Part shown: positions 9,254-17,600 of the stretch, piece by piece | How positions within the stretch are numbered: the first letter of the stretch is position 1 | How the letters are laid out: each line of letters begins with the position of its first letter | DNA from: Cyanobacteria bacterium UBA11153 | GTDB lineage: Bacteria; Cyanobacteriota; Cyanobacteriia; Cyanobacteriales; Coleofasciculaceae | Assembly (NCBI GenBank): GCA_003511885.1 | Contig: DOIX01000032.1 | Coordinates: 26,598 to 69,554, forward strand | Length of the DNA: 42,957 nt | Reading direction: 5' to 3' | The notes under the pieces: model-generated | Told to the model about the DNA's origin: nothing | Database searches by the model: none | The model's input: only the letters and a program-made list of their open reading frames with translations | Position numbers and translations under genes: made by a program

Positions 9254-9359
9254 TTAATGGCTAATTGTTAATGGTTAACGTCGAGATTTATTCGTTAATC
9301 AATTAACAATAAATTACCCAAGCTGGATGACCGATCGGCAATTAACAATTAGCCATTAA
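9254..9359. repeat. 19-bp perfect inverted repeat (long stem-loop) between ccmM and ccmN
   Basis: TTAATGGCTAATTGTTAAT at 9254-9272 is the exact reverse complement of 9341-9359. A 68-bp A/T-rich loop separates the arms. The unit fills almost the whole ccmM-ccmN gap. It may be a small non-autonomous repeat or an RNA stem-loop. Confidence 0.75.
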
Positions 9360-9405
9360 AAATTAGCTATTAGCCATTAGAACTCAGCAATGAGCAACAA
9401 ACAAA

Positions 9406-10065
9406 ATGTATTTGCCTCAACTGCCATCAAGCAGTCACTATCATGTATACGTTCAAGGCGATGTGAGGATCGATCCGAGTGCCATTATCTCATCTGGGGT
9501 AATTTTGCAAGCAGATCCAGATAGTACAATGATCGTTGGTGCTAATGTCTGTATCGGTACTGGTTCGATCCTTCATGCTCATGAAGGCACTCTGGAAATA
9601 GAAATTGGTGCAAATTTAGGTGCTGGCGTATTAGTATTTGGTCAAGGGAAAATTGGCTCTAATTCCTGTGTTGGTTCCTTAACGACAATTTATAACACTT
9701 CTGTTGAGTCACGAGCTGTAATACCATCTGCCTCTTTATTAGGAGATACAGGGCGTACAATTCCCAGTCTATCCCCAGTCACCATTAATACTTCCAGCGT
9801 TGAGATTCCCCAGACTCCCGAATCTTCACCCGCCACTACACCACCAGAGACTATAGCGCCAGAGTCTACTAACGGACAAATTACCTCCCCACCAGTTGAG
9901 GTATCGGAAGATACTACTAAATCAGATGCCACCGCTGAGGTAAAAGTGACATCATCAACCTCAGAAGTGGGAATATCTGTTTACGGGCAAGGCAGCCTGG
10001 ATCGAATTCTCAAAACTCTATTTCCTTATAATCAATCCCTAAATCCTCCTCCTTCATCTGAATAG
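9406..10065 (+). CDS. ccmN: Carboxysome assembly protein CcmN
   Basis: CcmN bridges the CcmM core to the CcmK shell. The 219-aa product has an N-terminal hexapeptide-repeat beta-helix (about 1-110; VYVQGDVRIDPSAIISSGV, IGANLGAGVLVFGQGKIG). A long Pro/Ser/Thr-rich linker follows (about 125-190). It ends with a C-terminal amphipathic encapsulation peptide, VYGQGSLDRILKTLFP (about 192-207), which in CcmN binds the shell. All three parts are in the expected order and the length is usual for the family. It starts at ATG 9406, 158 bp after ccmM. The linker is the fastest-changing part and carries no recognisable domain. Confidence 0.93.
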   Translation: MYLPQLPSSSHYHVYVQGDVRIDPSAIISSGVILQADPDSTMIVGANVCIGTGSILHAHEGTLEIEIGANLGAGVLVFGQGKIGSNSCVGSLTTIYNTSVESRAVIPSASLLGDTGRTIPSLSPVTINTSSVEIPQTPESSPATTPPETIAPESTNGQITSPPVEVSEDTTKSDATAEVKVTSSTSEVGISVYGQGSLDRILKTLFPYNQSLNPPPSSE

Positions 10066-10232
10066 GGAATAGGGAGTGGGGAGTAGGGAGTGACGATACA
10101 ATATAAAGCGTATTTTGCCGTGAAATTAGAAACTATCAGGTACAGACTCTAAATTTGCTGCCACAACATCAATCCTAACCCCTAAGCTCGAACCTCTAAC
10201 CTCTAACCTCTCCCAAAACAGATAGATGTTTT
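10066..10232. other. ccmN-ccmO spacer with G-rich simple repeat
   Basis: Iterated GGGAGTGG/GGGAGTAGGGAGTG units follow the ccmN stop, and AACCTCTAACCTCTAACCTC lies near 10191-10210. No gene or clear promoter is seen. Confidence 0.45.
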
Positions 10233-11003
10233 ATGATGGAGTTATACAACTATGGAATAGTTCCCCAAGACTCTTTGCGCAAACGCGATCGCACCCGCCA
10301 AACCTCCTTGGGTTTGGTTTCGACAATTAGTTTTCCGGTTATCGTCAGCACGGCAGATGCTATGCTGAAATCTTCTGGTGTCACCCTGATCGGATTTGAG
10401 AAAATTGGTAGCGGTCATTGTACTGCTATTGTTCGAGGAGTGACGGCTGAGGTAAGAATTGCTGTCCAAGCGGGAATAGAACATGCCAAACGGGAAGGGC
10501 AGTATCTCTCTTCTTTGGTAATTCCCCGTCCCTTCCCTAACCTAGAGGTGATATTTCCCATTGGTTCACACCTCTTGGACGATATGGGACACTATAGTCG
10601 TTCCCGCCATAGTTCTCAAGCTTTGGGATTATTGGAAACGCGAGGATTCCCTGCTATTGTTGGTGCGGCTGATGCCATGCTTAAATCTGCTGATGTGGAA
10701 CTTACTGGTTACGAAACGATTGGTGATGGTTTGTGTACTGCCATTATCCGAGGTAGGGTAGCAGAAGTGGCCATGGCTTTACAAGTGGGAATGGCTGAAG
10801 CGAGACGGATTGGAGAACTAATTGCGGTAACGGTAGTAACTAGGCCGTTAGAAGATTTAGAAAGATGTCTACCTTTAGCAAGTTATCTGATTGAGGAACA
10901 ACCTCAACCATTATTATTACCAATTGATGTTAAGGAACCGCAAAAAGAATTAATCGAATTACCAGAGTTGGGTAGGTTGCGCCTTCCTGGTAGGGAAGAA
11001 TAA
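10233..11003 (+). CDS. ccmO: Tandem-BMC-domain carboxysome shell protein CcmO
   Basis: CcmO has two fused BMC domains and is needed for carboxysome shell formation, probably as a pseudohexameric trimer at facet edges. The 256-aa product has a short N-terminal extension, then domain 1 (about 25-112; LGLVSTISFPVIVSTADAML, GFEKIGSGHCTAIVRGVTAE) and domain 2 (about 130-217; LGLLETRGFPAIVGAADAML, GYETIGDGLCTAIIRGRVAE). A Pro/Leu-rich C-terminal tail ends in LRLPGREE. In many cyanobacteria ccmO is away from the main ccm operon; here it is the sixth gene, 167 bp after ccmN. Two ATGs lie side by side (10233, 10236) and I cannot tell which is used. Confidence 0.92.
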   Translation: MMELYNYGIVPQDSLRKRDRTRQTSLGLVSTISFPVIVSTADAMLKSSGVTLIGFEKIGSGHCTAIVRGVTAEVRIAVQAGIEHAKREGQYLSSLVIPRPFPNLEVIFPIGSHLLDDMGHYSRSRHSSQALGLLETRGFPAIVGAADAMLKSADVELTGYETIGDGLCTAIIRGRVAEVAMALQVGMAEARRIGELIAVTVVTRPLEDLERCLPLASYLIEEQPQPLLLPIDVKEPQKELIELPELGRLRLPGREE

Positions 11004-11010
11004 TTATCGC

Positions 11011-11080
11011 AGTTGATAGTTGACAGTTGATAGTTGACAGTTGATAGTTGACAGTTGATAGTTGACAGTTGATAGTTGAC
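11011..11080. repeat. Five perfect tandem copies of a 14-bp unit upstream of drmD
   Basis: The unit AGTTGATAGTTGAC is repeated exactly five times without a mismatch, followed by a degenerate sixth beginning GGTTGATT. It lies between ccmO and the defence operon. Perfect arrays of this kind are often variable in copy number between strains. Confidence 0.95.
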
Positions 11081-11235
11081 GGTTGATTTAGGTGTTTTGG
11101 ATGTCTTTTAAGTGGGTTTTGATAGAGTAAGTATCAATAATTTCTCCTGGTGAGCTTAGTTTAATTACACTTAACTTAAATATCCTGAAAAACAAGCTCC
11201 TGTATCAATATACCAACTATTCGAGCGAGGTATCG

Positions 11236-14200
11236 GTGGTAAGCATAGAAACAGGACAAATTGTTCAAGTCCGTTCTCGACAGTATCTAGTTGAAGAGGT
11301 GACAAAACCCGTATCCCAGGATGGAGATACTCAGGTACGGCTTTCCTGTTTAGAAGATGATGCTCAAGGACAGCAGTTAGAGGTGTTCTGGGAGCGAGAA
11401 GTCGATGCTCAACTTGTGGGAGTTTCTTCCTGGGAAGCAGTAGTTAATCGAGGTTTCGATAATCCCCGCTATTTTTCAGCCTACCTCCACGCCTTACGTT
11501 GGAACTGTGTTACTTCCACCAACCCCAAACTGTTTCAAGCTCCCTATCGAGCAGGGATTCAAGTAAAAGCTTATCAGCTTGAACCCCTGCGGAAAGCTCT
11601 GTTAATGCCGAGGGTGTCCCTATTTATCGCCGATGATGTAGGTTTGGGTAAAACCATCGAAGCAGGTTTAATCTTGCGCGAGATGTTGATGCGCCAGAAA
11701 ATTAAGCGAGTAGTTATTTCCTCTCCCCCTTCTGTGGTAAGACAGTGGCAGGAGGAGATGGAAAGTCGCTTCGGTTTAATTTTCCAAATCTTTGACCGAG
11801 ACTTTGTGGCAAGCAGACGTAGGGAAAGGGGTTACGGTATTAACCCTTGGACAACCCACACTCGCTTTATTATCTCCCATGCTCTCCTGCGAGATGAAGC
11901 TTATGCAGCTCCTCTGCGAGATTGGTTAGGGAGTTTTTCGGCTGGCTCAATGCTGATTCTGGATGAAGCCCATAATGCTGCACCTGCCAGTAGTTCCAAG
12001 TATGCCATAGACTCCCAGCTTACCAAGACAGTGAGGGATATTGCCCCTCGTTTTGAACATAAGCTCTTTCTCTCAGCCACCCCCCATAACGGACATTCCA
12101 ATAGTTTTGCCGCATTGCTGGAAATCCTCGATCCGCAGCGTTTCTGCCGAGGGGTTCCGGTAAAGAGTAAGAAACTACTTGATGCAGTGATGGTACGGCG
12201 ACTCAAGCAAGACTTACGAGAAATTGGCGATCGCGATTTTCCTCAACGTCAAGTACTTCCGGTGATTGTCGATAACTTACCGGAAAATGCACCAGAACTC
12301 ACACTCGCTCTACTTTTACAAGAATACCGCATTCTGCGAGAAGAACGTTTGCGGGATGCACCAAAATCGACTCAGACAGCCGCCAATCTGGTGATTACCT
12401 CACTACAAAAGCGATTACTTTCTTCCATTGAAGCATTTGCCCGAACCCTGAGAGTGCATCGCAATTCCATTACTCGTCAGGCTCAAAAGCATCGAACTTC
12501 TAACCCTAAAAATCTTACCCTACTCAAAGAAGCTCCAGGCGCAGATGATGACCGTGCAGACATATCTGAAGCAGAGGTTCAAGCCGAAGAAGATGCTCAA
12601 ATGGTAGTGGCGACGCAAACTGACTTATTGGAGATTACTCAACAGGAGTTAGAACTTCTTGAGGAGATGAGCGAAATTGCTGAGGTTACACGGTATCAAC
12701 CCGATGGACGGATAACCAAGTTGGTGGAATGGATTAAGGAAAATCTTTGTTCCGAACTGGGTAAACCTGGGGCAACCTGGACAAATCAACGGGTGTTAAT
12801 CTTTACTGAGTATACTGATACAAAGCGTTACTTAGAACAGCAACTTCAAACAGCGATCGCTAACTCAGATCAAGAGAATCAGCGTATTGATACGTTTCAT
12901 GGCGGTATGGGGGAAGAACGGCGAGAATCGATTAAAGCCGCTTTTAATGCTAACCCCTCTGTCCATCCCTTGAGAATTCTCATTGCTACAGATGCAGCAC
13001 GGGAGGGAGTTAATTTACAAAACTACTGTGCTGACCTATTCCATTTCGATGTACCGTGGAATCCTAGTCGGATGGAACAACGCAATGGCAGAATTGACCG
13101 TAAGTTGCAACGAGAAGCTACTGTTAGATGTTACTACTTTTTGCTGCCCCAACGCTCTGAAGACCGAGTGTTAGATGTTCTGGTCAAAAAAACAGCTACA
13201 ATTCAAGCTGAATTGGGTAGTTTGTCTCCTGTAGTTGAGAAGAATATCTCCAAGCTGCTTGATCGAGGAATTCGCGGGAGTGAAGAACACCGTCTAACAG
13301 CAGCCATAGAAACCTCTGACTGTGCCGATTCAGAATCAGTAGGCAAAGGTCAAGTCATCAAAGAAGAACTAGAAGCCATTCGTGTTCGTAGAGAAAAACT
13401 GCATCAGCAGCAAGTAGAATTAGAAGATATGCTGCGGGACTCTCAACGTTGGCTTGGTTTAGATGACCGCCATTTTCGAGATACCCTCTCAGCCTCTTTA
13501 GAAATTCTAGGAGCCAAACCTTTAGAACCCCTTGACCCCAATGAAGTAGTACGAGATTCAGAACGGGCGAGGTGGGTACTACCAGCCCTTGACCAGCAAG
13601 TAGGTGCAGATACCACTTGGGCAAATACCCTTGATAGTTTAAGATCTGTTCGCAAGCAGGGACAAAAGCTCTGGGAATGGCGAAAAGAGACAACGATTCG
13701 TCCGGTGGTTTTTCGAGATCCAGGAACCCTTGATGGTGAGGTGGTTCACCTCCACTTAGAGCATCGGTTAGTGCAAAGATTGTTGGGACGTTTCCTTTCT
13801 CAAGGGTTTCTCTACGATGAATTAACCCGTGCTTGTGTTTGTTTAACGGATGACCCAGTACCAAAAGTAATTGCCTTGGGAAGATTATCTCTCTATGGAG
13901 AACGAGCCGCTAGACTTCATGACGAAATTATCGCTGTAGCCGCAGAATGGATCAATCCTGAAGCACGAGGAAGGGGACGACTACGACCTTTAAGTGAGGG
14001 GGAAAAGGAGAATGTCTTAGAAGTATTAGAACAATCTCTGGTTACTCCCCGGCTGCGAGATGTTCCTGCATCAGTAAAAGAGCGTTTTCAAGCCTATGCA
14101 CCCAGGGATGTAGAAGAGTTGATTCCCCACCTGGAACGCCGCGCTCAAGTATTAACAGAACGAGCGAATAAAAAGTTACAAGAACGGGGAATTAAAGAAG

Positions 14201-14463
14201 CTAAAGAGATGAAAAAGCTTTTAGAAGAACAACGCGATCGCATTCTCATCCAAGAAAAACAATACGAAACCTATCAGCTTTCCCTTTTTAATAAAGATGA
14301 ATTACGACAAATTGAAGCTGACAGTAGACACTGGCGAATTCGACTCGCAGAACTAGAGGAAGATATTATTAAAGAACCCGAACGAATTGAGCAAGCCTAT
14401 CAGGTAAAAGCCGACCGAGTAGAGCCAGTGGGTTTAGTTTATCTACAGCCAGTGTCGAGTTAG
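11236..14463 (+). CDS. drmD: DISARM SNF2-family helicase DrmD
   Basis: DrmD is the SNF2/RapA-like superfamily 2 ATPase that marks class 1 DISARM anti-phage systems. The 1075-aa product has Walker A DDVGLGKT (133-140), a DEAH box (243-246), motif III SATPHNG (280-286), and a C-terminal helicase half with the arginine-finger region NPSRMEQRNGRIDRK (about 612-626). A coiled, charged C-terminal third follows (about 930-1060), rich in Glu, Lys and Arg. The start is a GTG at 11236, six bases after a GAGG site. It is the first gene of the defence operon, 232 bp after ccmO. Alone it could be a RapA-like remodeler; the downstream drmMI, drmA and drmB make DrmD the best reading. Confidence 0.88.
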   Translation: MVSIETGQIVQVRSRQYLVEEVTKPVSQDGDTQVRLSCLEDDAQGQQLEVFWEREVDAQLVGVSSWEAVVNRGFDNPRYFSAYLHALRWNCVTSTNPKLFQAPYRAGIQVKAYQLEPLRKALLMPRVSLFIADDVGLGKTIEAGLILREMLMRQKIKRVVISSPPSVVRQWQEEMESRFGLIFQIFDRDFVASRRRERGYGINPWTTHTRFIISHALLRDEAYAAPLRDWLGSFSAGSMLILDEAHNAAPASSSKYAIDSQLTKTVRDIAPRFEHKLFLSATPHNGHSNSFAALLEILDPQRFCRGVPVKSKKLLDAVMVRRLKQDLREIGDRDFPQRQVLPVIVDNLPENAPELTLALLLQEYRILREERLRDAPKSTQTAANLVITSLQKRLLSSIEAFARTLRVHRNSITRQAQKHRTSNPKNLTLLKEAPGADDDRADISEAEVQAEEDAQMVVATQTDLLEITQQELELLEEMSEIAEVTRYQPDGRITKLVEWIKENLCSELGKPGATWTNQRVLIFTEYTDTKRYLEQQLQTAIANSDQENQRIDTFHGGMGEERRESIKAAFNANPSVHPLRILIATDAAREGVNLQNYCADLFHFDVPWNPSRMEQRNGRIDRKLQREATVRCYYFLLPQRSEDRVLDVLVKKTATIQAELGSLSPVVEKNISKLLDRGIRGSEEHRLTAAIETSDCADSESVGKGQVIKEELEAIRVRREKLHQQQVELEDMLRDSQRWLGLDDRHFRDTLSASLEILGAKPLEPLDPNEVVRDSERARWVLPALDQQVGADTTWANTLDSLRSVRKQGQKLWEWRKETTIRPVVFRDPGTLDGEVVHLHLEHRLVQRLLGRFLSQGFLYDELTRACVCLTDDPVPKVIALGRLSLYGERAARLHDEIIAVAAEWINPEARGRGRLRPLSEGEKENVLEVLEQSLVTPRLRDVPASVKERFQAYAPRDVEELIPHLERRAQVLTERANKKLQERGIKEAKEMKKLLEEQRDRILIQEKQYETYQLSLFNKDELRQIEADSRHWRIRLAELEEDIIKEPERIEQAYQVKADRVEPVGLVYLQPVSS

Positions 14464-14696
14464 GGTAGGGAGAGGGGAGTAGGGAGCAGGGAGCAGGGAG
14501 CAGGGGAGCAGGGAGAGGGTTTAATGACTTTTTCCCTAAATTGAAAATATACAGTTTAAATGGGTCGCAGCTTATTATGTCTGCCTAAACAGTTATTATT
14601 CTCTTGTTCCTTGCTACCTTCCTCTGTCCCTTCTGTTTTCTGCCTTTTGCTGTACCAACTATTGCCACAAACAATCTTGCTCTCTACTCTCTAACT
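14464..14696. repeat. drmD-drmMI spacer with GGGAGCA repeats and pyrimidine-rich repeat
   Basis: Iterated GGGAGCA units lie at about 14480-14515, followed by a pyrimidine-rich CTTGCTACCTTCCTCTGTCC-type sequence (14606-14650). Both are common dispersed repeats. The drmMI frame is open through the second part from a TTG at 14604, but its translation looks like repeat, not protein. Confidence 0.7.
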
Positions 14697-17600
14697 ATGT
14701 CTCCAGATCCAGAAATTTTCAGACACAAAGAATGGTTAGGACTTATCCAACCTGTGGGTTTGGTGGTTTCCCCCATCGCTTTGGTTAAGGCGCAAGCGGT
14801 TATTGATCGAACCCAGGCGGTAGAGGTGCAGGAGAGATTGTTAGAGGTAATCAGTGATGAGCCGCTTCCTGGCAGATCCGAAAGTAAAGAGGCATGGATT
14901 AAAGATTTTACAGCATTTGCTGGACAGGTGTTGGAGTGGATGCCAGAAGATTTAGTTGGGACACCTGGACAAGAAACTTTACCAGAAACATTGGAAGTTG
15001 TTTTACCTGACTATAGCGAAACCCTCAAACCAACAAAAGCGGTTCGTGACCTAGATACCGATTCCTGGTTAATGCTTATCCAAGAAGCAACACCCGGACA
15101 ATCCCTCGATGAAATAGATCCAAAAGTTGAAAAAGGACAGGGTTGGAAAGCCACAGTACAGGAGAAATTTGAACGGCTATTGCGAGAGACAGAAATCCCT
15201 GTCGGGTTGCTCTGTAATGGAACGCATTTGCGGCTGGTTTACGCGCCACGAGGGGAGTCATCCGGGCATTTGACTTTTCCGGTGCAAGCCATGTGTGAAG
15301 TGCCAGGACGCTTAATTTTGGGCGGACTGAAGCTACTTTTAGGAGCAGATAGGCTGTTTAATGTCCCTGCTGAACGTCGTCTGCCTAAACTTCTCAGTGA
15401 TAGTCGAGAGTATCAGGCGGAGGTTTCTACTAAGTTAGCAGACCAGGTACTTGATGCCCTGTGGGAACTGTTGCGAGGATTCCAAACTGCCGATGCCACA
15501 GTGAATGGTAAATTGCTCAGTGAATTAGCCAAACACAATCCTCAACATATTTATGGTGGACTGATTACCACACTGATGCGGCTGGTGTTTCTGCTCTATG
15601 CCGAAGACCAGGGGCTAATGCCGGGAGATGACATCTACCAGCGTAACTACTCTATCACGGGTTTACATGACCGCTTACGAGAAGATGCGGGAAATTACCC
15701 TGATACAATGGATCAGCGTTACGGTGCTTGGTCATGGCTGTTGAGTCTGTTTCGCTTAGTTTATGACGGGGGTGGAGCAACTCCAGACTATTTACCAGCA
15801 CGACATGGACAGTTATTTGACCCGGATGAGTACCCGTTTTTAGAAGGACGTTGTTACCCTCATCCCCTAGCCCCTGCTCCCAACTTGGGAGCAGGGGGAC
15901 AAGATACTGACACCCCCCTCGCCCATTTGGGGAGAGGGGGGCAGGGGGGTGAAGGCAAAATTCCCCGCATCCCCGATGGTGTGATCTATCGCCTTCTCGA
16001 TAAACTTTTAATCTTAGACAGTGAACGTTTATCCTACCGTTCTTTAGATGTAGAGCAAATTGGCTCAGTGTATGAAGCGATTATGGGCTTTGAGGTGGAA
16101 GTCGCTCAAGGTCTTTCCATTGCAGTCCGTCCAAAAGATGTGGTGGTGAATGTTGAAACAATTCTGGCAGCAAAAGGGAAAGACCGGAGCCAACTGTTGC
16201 AGGACGCAGATTGTAAACTAACGGATAAAGGCTTAACTGCCCTGAAAAAAGCAGAAACAACCGCAGAATTAGTTGCAGCTTTAGACCGTCGAGTGTCTCC
16301 ACGCACTCCTAATCTACTGCCTCCTGGCTCATTATATCTGCAACCGGGTGAAGAACGGCGCAGGACGGGTTCTCATTACACACCTCGGAAATTAACACAG
16401 CCGATTGTTGAAACAACCTTGCGTCCGGTTTTAGAAGCATTGGGGGAACATCCTACTCCTGACCAGATTTTATCTCTAAAAGTCTGTGATTTGGCGATGG
16501 GTTCAGGGGCGTTTTTAGTTGAAGCTTGTCGTCAACTGGCAGAAAAGTTGGTAGAGGTTTGGAGTCGAGAGTCTGACCCCTCCCCAACCCCTCCCTTAGA
16601 AGGAGAGGGGCTTTCTGACTCCCCCTTCCCTGGCAGGGAAGGGGGTTGGGGGGTTAGGTCAGCCGAATTTGCAAACAAGATTATTCCCGGTGGTATGGGA
16701 AGCGGTAACGAAGAACCCCTTGTTCTCGCCCGTCGATTAGTGGCACAACGCTGTCTTTACGGAGTTGATAAAAATCCCTTTGCGGTAAATTTAGCTAAGT
16801 TATCTCTCTGGTTAGTAACTCTGGCAAAAGATAGACCGTTTACGTTTTTAGATCATGCCCTTAAATGTGGGGATTCATTAGTTGGGTTAACCCGGCGAGA
16901 AATTGGTAACTTTGGTAAAGACTCTATAGAAAATTTACCTCTAATTAAACTGATTAAAGAAAAGGTTGACCGGGCTAAGTCCTATCGTGCAGAAATTCAA
17001 GCATTAGATACACGTACAGACCAGGATGCTGAGAATAATGTAACTCGACTCAAGCTGGCTGAACAGGAATTAGAAGATACTCGATTAACTGGAGATGTTG
17101 CTGTTGGTGCTTTCTTTGCCGGAGCAGGGAAGAACAAAAAAGAACAGACAGAAATTAAAGAAGAGTATTCTGCTTTGGTGCGAGAGTGGCGGAAGAATTA
17201 TGTCCTAAATTATGAGGCTAAAAATCCACAACTTAAACTTCAAGCTATTTCTGAAAAACTTCGTACTGAAGAGAAACCGATTATTCCGTTTAATTGGGAG
17301 ATTGAGTTTCCAGAGGTGTTTGATAGAGAGAATTCTGGGTTTGATGCGATTGTGGGTAATCCTCCTTTTGCTGGGAAAAACACTACCATTAACAGTAACC
17401 CTGAAGGATATCTCCATTGGCTAAAAGAAATTCATCCTGAATCTCATGGTAATTCTGACTTAGTAGCCCATTTCTTTGTACGTGCATTTACGATTTTACG
17501 GAAAGATGGATGCTTTGGGTTAATTGCCACCAATACCATCGCTCAGGGTGATACTCGTAGTAGTGGATTAAGGTTTATTTGTCAGAACGGAGGTACAATT

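Noticed and set aside
11011..11080. CRISPR array
   Set aside because: 14-bp head-to-tail units with no spacers; a simple tandem repeat.
14604..14696. N-terminal extension of DrmMI from a TTG
   Set aside because: It is a translation of a pyrimidine-rich dispersed repeat; MSPDPEIFRHKEWLGL is the natural start.
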